Source of the DNA: Stachybotrys elegans
Lineage: Eukaryota; Ascomycota; Sordariomycetes; Hypocreales; Stachybotryaceae
Length of the DNA: 64,000 bases
Direction of reading: 5' to 3'
Assembly (NCBI GenBank): GCA_020746835.1
Contig: JAGPNK010000004.1
Coordinates: 124,001 to 188,000 of the forward strand
Made by a program: the position numbers and the translations under genes. The notes under the pieces were generated by a model. It saw only the letters and a list, made by a program, of their open reading frames with translations, ran no database searches and was not told the DNA's origin. This document shows, piece by piece, positions 12,603-23,910 of the stretch (position 1 is its first letter; each line of letters opens with the position of its first letter).

Positions 12603-13362
12603 TGTGTGAGCAATCAGAAAGTGGCTATAGTGGCTGGATCGAAAATGCCGAATTTGACGAGGAGACAGATGCAGGTCTGTTCAGCAGCCAATGATGTAAT
12701 TGTGGACAGCAGGCTGCATACACGTAAGGACGTGGTTGTCCAGGAGAAACTTCAAGTTCATATGGGGCTATGGTGGAAATCATGAGTAACCTGGCAATAG
12801 GATTCTGTTCTAGTGGACCTGTCTAGGTCCTTTTGAAGCAGCATGCATTCACCCCTGTTGTCGTGCCTCCTGTCCTGACTCATCCACCCGGAACGAACCA
12901 CGGAATTGGAAGCCAAGAATGGGCGCTGACGAATAGCCCTACATGGTTAATGGCCGTTCCGGCATTTTCGTGATTTTCGGTATATTCGGTATATTCGGCG
13001 GCTGCGGAATGTTTGCTCGCAGCCATCAGTTACAAGGGTCTCTATCGACCATTTCGTGGTAATGAGGTGCAAAATTGGAATGGCACAGTAAGCCTTCATA
13101 GCAATCTTGCTTGAACACCACAGTGTACCTATACGATGATATATTTCGAGCCATCTTGTGCAACATGATTCACCAAGCAAGGGGCCCGGAAGGTCTCCCC
13201 ACTTAGTCGTTAGACTTCCGCTATTTTCGGTAAATTCACCTGGTCGTAGATGTAAAGTGGAGTTATTATAATGAAGCCAAGGATGTTGTTGGGGTATATA
13301 TCGAGCAGCCGCGACGTGATATTTGTTGAATCAAAGTCACTCTCTCATTGAATCATTCCAAA
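12603..13362. promoter_or_regulatory. Divergent promoter of Zn2Cys6 regulator and FMN oxidase
   Basis: A 760-bp gap with no credible ORF. Near its centre (12976-13000) is an array of three TTCGG cores spaced exactly 9 bp apart, and a fourth TTTTCGGTAAATTC copy lies at about 13225. CGG-type triplets are typical Zn2Cys6 targets, so this may be the binding site of the adjacent regulator; that assignment is inference. Confidence 0.5.
12976..13000 (+). repeat. TTCGG array with 9-bp period
   Basis: Direct repeat TTCGGTATA, TTCGGTATA, TTCGGCGG. It lies about 375 bp from the start codons on both sides. The CGG triplet repeated in one orientation at constant spacing suits a Zn2Cys6 protein binding site; it could also be a simple-sequence accident. 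Confidence 0.6.
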
Positions 13363-14808
13363 ATGAGAGCCATCGTCGCCGCCAGTCCCATTGCCTTTAG
13401 CCTGCTTGCTCAGGTGGCAGCTCAATCAGCCCAAGAGTTGCTTGATGCTGTCTTGAACCCCGACCCGGCGTTGGCGACCTATGCGTCGTACTCAACCCAG
13501 ATCTACTACAACGCGACCTTGTACAACCAGACACTCGACATACCGCTCCTTTATGCCGACCTGCAGGCCTCGGCAAAGGAACGCCTCCCCGCTGGTGCCT
13601 ATGACTATGCTGCTGGTGGTGCCGGCAGAGAGTCCACTCTTGCAGCGAATTGGGACGCATTCGAAAAGGCAAGGTGACCCAGAGAGATGATGACTAGAAG
13701 TGCTAACATGTTGTAAAGTGGCGAATTGCACCCCGGATGATGCAAAAAGTCCTTCCGAGGCGTAACCTGAATACGACCATTTTCGGAAAACAGCTGCCAG
13801 CACCAGTTGTCATGGCCCCTGTAGGAGTCCAGACAATGTACCACGCTGATGGAGAGCGTGCCACTGCGAGTGTCTTTGGAGAATTAGGTTTGCCCTTCAC
13901 GCTCAGCACTGCGTCCAGTACAGGATTTGCAGACGTCGCAGAGGCCAATGGCGACAACCCGAGATGGTACCAGCTCTATTGGCCTAGTGATGACGATCTC
14001 ACGCGTTCGTACCTAAAGTCGGCGCATGAGAATGGCTATGACGTTCTGGTTGTTACCGTGGACACATTCGATCTCGGATGGAGGACACGCGACCTGCAGA
14101 AAGGCTTCTTCCCCTTTATTAGGGGTTACGGTGTGCAAATTGGGCTTGAGGATGAAGTTGCTCACGAGAAGCTAGGATTCAACCCACTAGCACCGAATGC
14201 AACCGAGGAACAGAAGATGATGGCAGCACTCTACCATGTCATCACCACCTCACGAGGAATCTCTCCAGTCTGGGAAAATCTTCCGAAGCTGAGAGAGATG
14301 TGGGGTGACAAGCCAATCGTTATCAAGGGCATACAGTCGACCGATGATGCGCTCAAGGCTATTGAATATGGAATGGATGGCATCATCGTCAGCAATGTGA
14401 GTCTACCCCTCATCAACTACACTCCAATCTTAACCTTTCTCTAGCATGGCGGACGTCAGATCGATGGCGCAGTCGCCTCACTGCAAGCACTGGACGAGAT
14501 TACGCGTGCAGTAAAAGGCAGAATCACCATCGGTTTTGATAGCGGCATACGGTCGGGAGCCGACATGTGAGTATCTAAGAACCCTTGCCGTTCGGACAAA
14601 CCTGACGAAAAGCAGTTTCAAGGCAATCGCTCTTGGAGCAGATTTCGTTCAGCTGGGCCGTCCAGTTCTTTGGGGGCTGGCTCATGGAGGAGCATCTGGT
14701 GCGAGACATGTGGTGAAATCGCTACTTGCCGAATTTGATCTGACGGTGGGCTTGTCGGGTTGCTCCGAGCTGTCCCAGGTGGATCGATCGCTTCTGGTCC
14801 ATGAATAA
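13363..14808 (+). CDS. FMN-dependent alpha-hydroxyacid oxidase/dehydrogenase (lactate 2-monooxygenase-like)
   Basis: Flavoenzyme of the FMN_dh family, which oxidises 2-hydroxy acids to 2-oxo acids. Exons are 13363-13668, 13719-14396, 14445-14566 and 14616-14808, giving 432 residues. The catalytic base is His329 in [10 protein letters not shown], with the substrate arginine three residues on. Other family marks are [31 protein letters not shown] and [11 protein letters not shown]. Residues 1-21 look like a signal peptide (hydrophobic core ending AQVAAQ), unusual for this mostly intracellular family. The first intron can only be spliced in frame as GC-AG (13669-13718); this gives [11 protein letters not shown], matching the family. 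It may tailor the left cluster's product or act on extracellular hydroxy acids; the sequence does not decide. Confidence 0.9.
13669..13718 (+). other. GC-AG intron of the FMN oxidase gene
   Basis: The donor is GCAAGG and the acceptor GTAAAG, with a GCTAACA branch point near 13702; length is 50 nt. The nearby GT at 13674 would leave the exons out of frame, whereas the GC donor joins Lys to Trp in frame. Confidence 0.8.
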
Positions 14809-15396
14809 AAGGACCACAGTATGGCTTTAAGAAGGTTGGTTGGTGTCCAGTACGCCTCGGCGGCAAAGACTAGGAACTGCACTCTAAATATAACGTGTAC
14901 AGCATTGAACAGAATTACAGCTAGAAATGGCAGTCAAGATCATGTATTGATTAGCATCTGGAAATTGTCAACCCAGCTGTATAATCCTTGATAAATCTGC
15001 TTGCGGTCGTTCGAGAGCAGCTAAACACGAGATCAAAGTATTATTAAATGGTTAGAATATTAGTGCCAGCCTACTGCAGAACACAAATACAAAGCAACAT
15101 GAATAACAGGATCAGCATATCAATATATGGATGTACTCAGCAGCACTGTAGTGCCGTCTCTAGACGTAGACATGTTAATTCAGGGAGAGCGGGCTATTCT
15201 TGACTTTCCATCATCCATTCATATGGCACTACCAATCCATTCGCACTACACAACCGCATCCATCATCATCTCCAACGATGCAACCGGACATTTATTTTAC
15301 CCAATTGACCCTCGAGGTACATGCCGCTCTAGGAAGCAACCAGCTCGACCATAATCTTGCCTAGTTACTGGTCCTCTTGGACGAGTTGGGTAACCA
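14809..15396. other. Convergent 3' region, no gene seen
   Basis: AT-rich sequence between the stop codons of the FMN oxidase (plus) and the small unknown gene (minus). It holds only short open frames without coding character and is presumably the two 3' untranslated regions. Confidence 0.5.
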
Positions 15397-15799
15397 TTAG
15401 GCAGAGCCACCATAAGTAGCATCGTGGCTGTGGTCATCAGATTGGAACTGGACTTGACCATCACTAGCATGGTTGTTCCCAGCTGAGTGCTGAGAGTTGG
15501 CTGGAACGGCAAGGGTGATGCCAGTGAATGGATCTTCGGTGACGTCTTGTTGAAGCCACATTTCGAGCATTGGCGGAACCGCATTACTGGATGAGTTTCT
15601 TTGAGTTGGATTTGCTGGGCCGCCGTTGGCATGGTTTGCATCAGTGCGCCTGGAGGATGTTTGGTGGCGATGAGTGGCAGATCGACGCTGGGAGCGACCA
15701 GATCCGTGACCGTTCTTCTGGGACTTTATTCATGGTTAGCCACCTCCATGGGCAGTAGTCAGGTCCGCGTTTGTAGAGACGTACAGTACGGGAGGCCAT
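15397..15799 (-). CDS. Small hypothetical protein, two exons (15-nt first exon)
   Basis: Not recognised. The model is exon 1 15799-15785 (encoding MASRT), intron 15784-15724 (GTACGT, GGCTAACC branch point, AAAG) and exon 2 15723-15397, giving 113 residues ending in a TAA. Without the intron the frame is closed by a TGA just upstream, so the gene is invisible to a plain ATG-to-stop scan. The protein is hydrophilic: the first half is rich in Ser, Arg, His, Asn and Gln (basic), the second half is acidic around SDDHSHDA. It contains one non-polar stretch (VPPMLEMWLQQDVTED). No membrane segment or catalytic motif is seen. It is divergent from the Clr5-ankyrin gene. Its reality rests on the clean splice sites and open frame. 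Confidence 0.45.
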
Positions 15800-16916
15800 G
15801 GTAGAGTTCGTGGAAGATGTAGAGTGTGAAAGATATGATAAGGAGTACAGGCAATCAGATGGGCAACAATGTGATCAAGATCACAAGGAAACGAGTAGAG
15901 AGTGTCGATGCTGTCTATTATTCTTTCGTCTTCTTGGGGCACCGAGAAAGCCCTTATATACTCGAATTCTTCCCATGACAACTAGTTCTGCAACGCTTGA
16001 CCTACTCAGCGGCTAACATAGCAAAGGCATTCATACGTTAATGGGGCTAGACTGCGACGCCTTGCATTATGGCCTGGAATCGTATTTTGCAAGTATCCAA
16101 TGAAAGGAGCAACTCGGCCTGTCCGTCACAAGATGCATTACGTGCGCTGCCAGGGCGATGCATGGTGATGAAAGCAACAATTGTAATCAGCCAATCAGAG
16201 TGAGGTTGAGTGTATATTCAAACGGCATTTTGGGAGCATCCAATACCATCATGGCATGGCTGAACTCGGCCTCGGAAACGGCAGTGGCTCGCCACGTTGT
16301 GCTGGGTTGCAGATCCGACGTTGGATGTCCCTTGCATCCGGGGGGTGTGGGAAACGAAATCCAACTTTGTCAACGACCAACTAGAGATGGCCAAGATGGC
16401 GGTGGCGTACTTGGCTGTCTGGGCGTCAGATATGGAAGATAAACAACGCTCCTAGTCGTATGCACCTACGGGATGAGATTTCAGGCGATCTGCTACCCAC
16501 AGCCTGAAATGGCCTGCGTTACACTGCAGAGTCTGGTCTAGTCGCTTCGTGCAGATGCAAAGTCTGTAAGTACCCAATCATAGCCCTTTGCAAAAGCCTT
16601 GCGTTGGGCGAAATGAATCAGGAAACCACCATGTCCATCATGCCTGTTACGTAGCAAGCCTCGTTTCGGCATAGCCGGCCTGCGAAGACGAAACACAATT
16701 TTGTAGCTGGCCAATGATATGGCTTGTTGTAGCGCTGACCGCCATCAGCAGAAAGTGCAAAAATGTGAGCTGTTTTCTAGGCTTTCCATTACTTAGAAAC
16801 CTGCTGCCCAACCTTCATTCCCTTGTCTACCCCCCTCTTTTCCACACAGCTTCTATCAAACTCTTTGCTTCATTCTGAACCATCCCAAATTTTGTCTAAC
16901 CTCTGTAATTTTCACA
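15800..16916. promoter_or_regulatory. Divergent upstream region with several CCAAT boxes
   Basis: A 1.1 kb gap between the starts of the small gene and the Clr5-ankyrin gene. Several ATCCAAT/GCCAAT sequences occur (for example near 16096, 16192, 16238 and 16710), as expected for fungal promoters. A CT-rich tract directly before the ATG at 16917 is also typical. No ORF has coding support. Confidence 0.45.
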
Positions 16917-19900
16917 ATGGCTGCCGTCAAGGCGCCCAGGAAGACTCAAGAGGAGTGGGAGCGGCATAAGCCAGAGATTGAACACCTCTGGGTGCAGGAC
17001 AAAGTGCCCCTAAAGAAGCTCAGGGACACGATGCATAAGGAATACAATTTCATTGCCACGTGAGTATCTACCATGACAATATGCACCATCCAATCACAAA
17101 TTGATTGACTTTCGCGCAGGACGTCGCAGTATCAGACACAGTTCAAGCGATGGGGTGGTGGGTTTTATCAACAGCGAAACATCAAGAAAGACTCTGCATC
17201 TTCGGAGTGGCTCAGGGTTTACCGGATTTTAAGGAAAAGAGAAGCCGAGGGGAAGAAGAGTCAAGTTTACAAATTTGGCAGACCCGTAAGTGACAGTGAC
17301 GTCCAACACGAAATTGGACGATATCTTTGCAATCTTCAGCAGCACCATGGTATGTTATTCCCTGTCCCATGAACGGTCCCATGAATGACTGATTTATGGA
17401 TACGGTTGATTCGTGAATCTTGGATTTGCTGATCTGTTGGAAGTAGGACCCTTGCTCGAGCCTTCGAGTGGAAGCATTCTCAGCGTTGCTACACCCTCTC
17501 CAGTGGATTCTGAAGAAGGAACTTTAGCCCTGGAGCATGGCTGGCTGAGTCCCGCTTTGCGGGAATCTTTCTGGAATCGCTATCTCGAGTTGGAGTGGCC
17601 AACAACACTCCCCGTTTTCGCGTTCGAGACCAATATTTTACCCAGTATGATACGAGCTTATTCGAAGAAACCATTAACCCAAGCTGACTCCTTGTGCTCC
17701 AGAGTTCTCGATGCTATTGAAAGTCCCAGACTACCACCGGCAGATGCTGTTTCTATCAACTGTGGGCGGTTCAGAGGGCGCACCGTATTACCCACAAACG
17801 GCAGTGCACACTCACCGCCGGCAATTTGATTTGGTCGACATAGAGCACTCGAGAACAATTCAGTTGCTCTTGACGATTATGCCCCAGACTAGTGCTCATG
17901 TGCATTTTCAGACCGCAGAGCTCATCTCAAAAGGCCAGTTGGGCAAGATATGGCTGCTGAGGATGCTTATGTATGTCATCGCGAACAACCTACGCAGACA
18001 CACCGGAGGTTCTCTGTGCACTTCGGACGATGAGCTTCTACGCATTCTAGAGGACACCCAAATCTCGGATACTGGACTGAAGGACTTACGTGAATCTGGA
18101 GATGCACACGCCTTGTGTCTCTTGGAAGAGTTGTTTGCCTGCGCAGTGCGACTCGGTGATGTCCATGTCGCCAGTCGGTTGCTGCGAACCGGTGCCGATC
18201 CAGATCAATTGGTGAATTTTGAGACTCTGGCTTTCTACAGTGTCACGGAGGAGATATTGATGATGTGGGACTTGAAACTGCGTATGCCCTCTTACCAATA
18301 TCTGATGCCAGCACTTTTGGTGGCAATCGCGTCAGGCAACTGCGCTATGGCAAGCTGTCTTGTTCAAAATGGCGCGATGAATTGTGTGCTTCTTAAACGT
18401 TGCCTGGGGCTCAACGATTCTTTGAATGTCTGGCATGTCCTCAGCCCCGGATCACGGTTCAGCAGCGACCCCGAGCGGCTATATGAGATGGCGCTAGAGT
18501 CCTGCAGGCCATCGTATGAGAATCTATGCATTGCTCTCCAAACGGGAATGATGTTTGGCATAAGGCAATTGGTCCAGCGAATACTCCAAACGCTTCGAAC
18601 TCACCCCCGCAACAGAACGCATATGTTGGAACCAGATCGCTTGCTTGCTGCAATCCTGTTGCAAGATGATGCTCTTGTCACAGATTTGCGAGACAAAGGC
18701 TACATCCTAAAAAGTAACTGGTATAGGGGCTGGTCGCCTATCTCTTTGCTTTTACGGAGGCGATTCTTTCTGGCCAGAGATCTACAAGAAGATGCTATGA
18801 TTTGGGCGGTGATCCAAATGCTCGAATTGGGGGCAGATGCCAACCAGGAATCTCACGATTGCCCTTGTCCTCTCCTTTCTGCAGTTCAATCCGGCTCGGT
18901 CCAAGCCGTCGAACTGCTCTTGCGGTACGGAGGAAATCCTGATTCCCCTATGGAATTAAGCGGACACATTTCGGGAATGCGGGAATCTACATTACTGAGC
19001 GAAGCAATACACGAAAAGCAGCACGAAATTGCCACTCTTCTACTTGACAGGGGAGTGTCATCCCGAGCCGAGGATCTTGCACTAGCCATTAACAACGAGT
19101 GGGCGGATCTTGCGGATCGTCTTATTCACCACCTCGATGACCTTGTTGGTCACAATTGTGAGCGTTACTGTAGCGAAATATGGGAACATTACGACGTCAC
19201 TCTATTCCAGCCGACACCTTTATCAGCTGCAATCATGGGCAAGCAGAACTGGGCCCAAACCATCCTGGAACGATGTCCCACACTGTACGACCCTCAGGCA
19301 CTCTGGTGCGCCATCTACACAGGTAAGCTCCAGCATGTCGAGATCATCTTGCAACGCCGCCCAGCGAGGACTCACGCAGAGCTAGAGTGTGTCCATGAAG
19401 GCACTGCTTTAGCTCTTGCTGTTGTGGCGGGGTTCTGGGAAGTCGTTCAACTGCTGAATCTCCATGGTATCACGCCTTCCACGACTTCGCTGGCTTACAC
19501 ATTCCGTGGGGAAGAGTGGAAACCCGACTTTTTTGTCCCAAACTTCCAAGGACAGCAGCCAACAAGCCACCTCAGAACAGAGTTCACCCCTCTCCATTGG
19601 ATCATAAAAGCACGTTCAGAAGAAGGCTTTCAATACATGCTTCAAAACGGCGCCAATCCCGATCTTGGAAGCCTTCAAGCGGCCATTGAAAGCGGCTCAT
19701 ATAATTGGGTAGATAAGTTGCTAGAATTAGGCGCCGACGTCAATAATTGGCATGGCCGCAGGTCTTGCCTTGGCGAGGCTATTGCGACACTTGACGTCCC
19801 CATGGTACGCAGAATACTGGCGGCAGGGGCCAAGGTGGATGAAAGTGAAGCGATAAAAGCGAGAAGGTGGCTCCATACAACAGCATTTCAGATGACCGCC

Positions 19901-20419
19901 ATGCTGGGCAACTTGGAGCTATTTGAGCTCCTGGTGGATGTAGGCGCAAATGCCAATGAGCCAGCAAGCGCCAACAATGGATCTACTTCATTGCAGTTGG
20001 CTTCGTTGTTTGGGCACTTGGGAATCGTCAAGCGACTTCTTGACCTTGGTGCCGACTACAACGCACCAGCGGCTCGCAGGTACGGATCAACAGCGCTAGA
20101 GGCTGCTGCTCAGCATGGAAGACTCGAAATCGTAAAATTGCTGCTAGATTTCGGAGTTCGTACTGATGGGCCCTACCAACGCCAGTACATTCGCGCTGTC
20201 AAGTTTGCAAAAGTCGAGGGTCATACTGCTATTGTCAAAATCTTGCGCAATCATCGACAATGGACCAATATGGACCATGAGCTATATGAAATGGAAGAAC
20301 TAGAGATGGAACCGAGTGATAAAACGGAAGAAGAATCGTTAGGAGATGAAGATGAAGAAGGTCCCTCGGAGGACCAGGATGAAGAAGAGCTCTCGATTGA
20401 CCGTCTATTACATTACTAG
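16917..20419 (+). CDS. Clr5 domain - ankyrin repeat protein
   Basis: A regulatory or recognition-type protein with an N-terminal Clr5 domain (residues about 9-65: EEWERHKPEIEHLW, LRDTMHKEYNF, QYQTQFKRWG) and a long C-terminal ankyrin array (from about 320, clearest at 890-1040: TSLQLASLFGHLGIVKRLLDLGADYNAPAAR). It ends in a very acidic tail (DEDEEGPSEDQDEEEL). Exons are 16917-17059, 17120-17349, 17444-17644 and 17703-20419, giving 1,096 residues. A further possible 54-nt intron at 17286-17339 (GTAAGT...TTCAG) is a multiple of three, so its use would only delete 18 residues. Clr5 is a short domain of unknown function common at the N-terminus of fungal ankyrin and TPR proteins. It sits at the left end of a run of NLR-like repeat proteins. 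Confidence 0.85.
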
Positions 20420-20664
20420 TGTAAACCTGAGACAGCCATTTCTTACCAAAGTCCTAAAATCAAGGAACAGCGAAAGAACAGACAGTTAAACAAACACAAG
20501 ATTCATGTTCGGAGGCATCAGTCGGCTTAACAAGACTGCCTTGGATTATCATTGTAAGCAGGGGCGGCTTGTTTGTGATAGCACTGATTTCATCCTAAGA
20601 CAATAATAATACAGCTAAATCACTCTGATCAATCGGTTGGACCCAAGGTCGAACTTATAGCTGC

Positions 20665-22725
20665 TCAAGAGTTTGGCCCAACCCATACTGGATGGTAATG
20701 ACCATTGGTATCTGCAAGACCAACCTTGATATCACCCGCTGGCAAGTCTAGGGGCTCAAGGATCGGAACATCCTCGGTAGCATTCAACCAGCCTTGGATA
20801 CCAGCTCCTTCTGCCGCCATGCGTTGAAGTTGCCACTGGCCATATGATATCCAAGTCAGGACCTCCCGGTCATTTCTCCACCTCCAGATAATAAAGCGCG
20901 TGACGAGAGACGGAATGATAATGCACAAACCACCGAGAACGGCCAAAACAATAAAGCCAGCTCTGTGAAGGTTTTTGAACTCCAAGTTGAATATTTTCTG
21001 CGATGAGCAGACCATGTCCAAGATGTCATCTCTTCCTGACACCACATAGGATGTATAATCCTGTATTCCAGCGACAGTTGGGTCGTGTGGACCCAGAGCC
21101 ACGTTTACCGTCGCCAGTTGAAGCTTCGCAAGACCAATTTTGAACCAGTACTCGACCTCGGCCTTCCATTGATCATTTGGCAATGGATTTTGACCTCCGT
21201 ACCACACGCCCGGAAACTTTGTAGCTCTGAGAGCGTTCGTCCCTAAAACCTGAACAACATGGTCTATGCCCGTTTGGCCGAGGGCCCAATTGAGCGTGGA
21301 GAAAGCAGCAACCTGTCTCGTAGACAATCGCCTGATAAATGTATTGTTTGATGTTACATCGGAGTAGCTCATGATGTTTGTCCACTCGCCGGACACGGGA
21401 TTCCCGACCTGGTATTGGTCAATGCAGCCGATGGCCGTTACAGGGCTGTCAGGCCAGTAGTAGCCTTCCAGAGCATCAAGCGGCCTCTCGGTGGCGGAGA
21501 AGAAGGGATCTTTGCATGGACCATCAATCCCGGCGACTGGAATAAGATTGTTGTTCAGAAATATGACCGAGATGTCGGCATCGTTGCGTTGGAGTTCGGA
21601 GATCGGCTCGAAAAGGGCGCTGTACGCGGTGCCATTTCCAATTCGGCTATTTAAGCACCTACACAAGAGAGTTTGTTAGATTTGAAGGTATACCATGGCA
21701 AGGGAACAGTACTCTAGGTTGTAGGAAGGCTTGGCCGCAATTTGAAGATTGCTCACGCCGTAGGTATAATTGTAGGTATTCAACACAGAAGGGCCAAAGT
21801 AAATGCCCGTGATTATTTCATTCGGCAACAATCCTTCTGTGTCTCTGCTGAACCTCGTGACGTTTAGTGGCGAGCATGTAGTGGTGCGCTGCAGCTTAAC
21901 TCTGCCCTCTGGAGGTGAATTGATGCCAAAGTGCTTGTGGGAATCCAAGACTCCTGTTTGGAACATGATTGCAGGCTGATTGTCTCCTTGGTACCGAGGA
22001 AGACACACGCTGTTGTCAAAGGGACACTCAACATTGTGTACCTTGACCATCGGCAGTCGGCGGCTGGTGAGGAATGAGTCACAAAGCGTCGACTTGGCAC
22101 CACTCTCGTAGCAGCTGTCGACGTACGAGATCGCTTCCAAGGACTGGTTCATCAGGGCGGTGGAACCCCCCATACCGTCCCCTCCCAGATCCGGTAACCA
22201 GAAGCCGCAATTTGGACTGTTGATCAGTACTTCGATTCCCTGCCCATCGAGCAGCAAGAATGCCGTGATAAACGGAAGGGCAACGAGGAAGAAGAGGAAA
22301 CTTGACAGAGCAAGACCCACGATGGGCAAGGTGCTGGTGGCTACTGCTGGTCGGCGGCCCCAGGCGAACCAAAGTTTCAAGAATGCTAGCCCAATCCCGA
22401 TGTCGTTCTCGCCGTTCCGTAGAGTTGTCTGTATTTGATGATAAAGTCCATCAAAGCCGTCCGAGACCTTTTGCCCTGTCTGGAGTTGTTTTTGGCGTAG
22501 CTTGTCACGACGGCGAAGATTATATTGAAAGCACCAGTAACTGATGGATGTCCAGATGCCGGAAGCAATGAAGACAAGAAAAATACCAATGAAGATGCTG
22601 AGAAGTTCTGCGTACTCCTTGAGCATGGTAATCTGGCCGCCCGAAGCCGAATCTTCGTTCCAGTTCGTCCATCCTCCCCGCAGGACGTAATCAGAGTTCG
22701 CATAGAAATTTGATATGGATGCCAT
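20665..22725 (-). CDS. Three-pass membrane protein with large extracytoplasmic loop, unknown function
   Basis: No function assigned. Exons are 22725-21713 and 21658-20665, joined across a 54-nt intron with donor GTACTG; the more obvious GTATAC donor would give a 35-nt intron and break the frame. The protein is 668 residues. Predicted membrane helices lie at about 39-62 (LLSIFIGIFLVFIASGIW), 133-158 and 573-597 (VLAVLGGLCIIIPSLV). The segment of about 415 residues between helices 2 and 3 is polar with several cysteines (YVDSCYESG, LCDSF, NVECPFDNSVCLP), suggesting a disulphide-bonded luminal or extracellular domain. This layout is common among uncharacterised Pezizomycotina proteins. It converges with the ankyrin gene, 245 bp apart. 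Confidence 0.8.
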
Positions 22726-23880
22726 GGTTGAAGGTTAGGCCATGATGGACGTGGCATGCGACGCGACATGGCTTATCATATACGCATTTCCAGCTAACCA
22801 GGAACATGGTGCTTGCCGGTTCAGCTTTCAGCTCATGTTCAGGCGGCTAACACTGTAACATAATTGGTTCGACTTTGTTGGTGGCTGAAATAGTGCACCA
22901 GTTGTGTCTCGGCGTGGCTTATTTTCTTGCTTTTTCAACAGCCTTGCGGTGCGATAAATTGGGGGTTAGTGGAGTGAAGTGAGGCGAAGCGATATCATGC
23001 ATGAATGATGCATTAGGCAGCAGCTGATACCCAGTGTACGTAAAACAACAGCAAGATAAGAGCGAGGGTAGAGGTAGTAATAGCATGGAATAGGGAAAAG
23101 AAGAGTGGTAAATAAAAGAAAATAAAAATAACGAGAGAAAGAGAGAGATATAGTACACCCGCCCTCACTCTGGCAATCAATGCGAAATTCCGTCTTTGAG
23201 CCAGTGCAAGTGGTCTGTCGCCAGGAAAAGAAATTCCAGGAAGAAGCATCACAGATGGAAATGAGCCAGCGCGAAATATTGTGAAGGAGCTGTGTAATCA
23301 GAGCCATTTTTTATCGCTGAGATTGGAGATATCGCCTTCGGATTCGCCTTTTGCACCTTCATCTATCATTTGGCAAGATATTAAAGCTCGTTTGGGGGCA
23401 GGTTCAGCAAAACCAGCCTCATCCACGCAAAACAGCGACCTACCAGACATCCAAACCAACACATCCTAGCGCGAAGATCTTGTGGCTACTATGAGGTGCA
23501 TGGATGTGGTCCTCTCTCGTGAGACGTGGCAGAGTGTAGGAAGAGACATACATTCGTGAGTGGCCTAGGTTAAAATTTCCAGAAGACTTGAAGCCGAAGC
23601 TGGCTATTGTTTCTAAAAGCTGCCTGGAGTTTCCTCATCTTGCATCTGGAGAGTTGCAGCAAGAACATCTGAGATGATTCTTGGGTGCTCTCCTAGACTC
23701 TGATCACGCCGTGAAATATCCCGGCATTCGACAGCTGCGCGTTGCTTACGGCCATCGGACCGGAGAAGGAAAAGATGGATAGGGATAATGCTCTTCAGAA
23801 CCCACGTGTTCATAAGCCAGCTCTGGAGGCTGTCTCCTGAAACCGATCGTGAGGGACCCGAACCGCGATTTCTAGATTTT

Positions 23881-23910
23881 ACCGAATGTTTCAATTGTGG
23901 AATATTCGGT
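23881..23910. repeat. Inverted ACCGAAT / ATTCGGT repeat
   Basis: ACCGAATGTT and AATATTCGGT face each other across a 10-nt spacer, 9 of 10 positions matching. The core equals the TTCGGT unit of the array at 12976. No gene start lies close by, so any role is unclear. Confidence 0.4.

Noticed and set aside
12947..13180. Minus-strand open frame of 77 codons in the divergent promoter
   Set aside because: Composition and codon use look random, it overlaps the TTCGG array and no homologous motif is visible.
16158..16442. Plus-strand 94-codon frame upstream of the Clr5-ankyrin gene
   Set aside because: No domain, no splice continuation, lies inside a CCAAT-rich promoter.
21676..21712. Donor GTATAC for the membrane-protein intron
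   Set aside because: Would give a 35-nt intron and an immediate in-frame stop; the GTACTG donor gives 54 nt and keeps frame.
22966..23307. Minus-strand frames with runs of Leu, Phe and Ser resembling membrane segments
   Set aside because: They are the complement of a purine-rich low-complexity tract and have no stable start or helix pattern.
23613..23894. Minus-strand 93-codon frame (MKHSVKSRNRGSG...)
   Set aside because: Looks slightly protein-like at the C-terminal half but has no recognisable domain, no intron signals and no promoter context; recorded only as possible decayed sequence.
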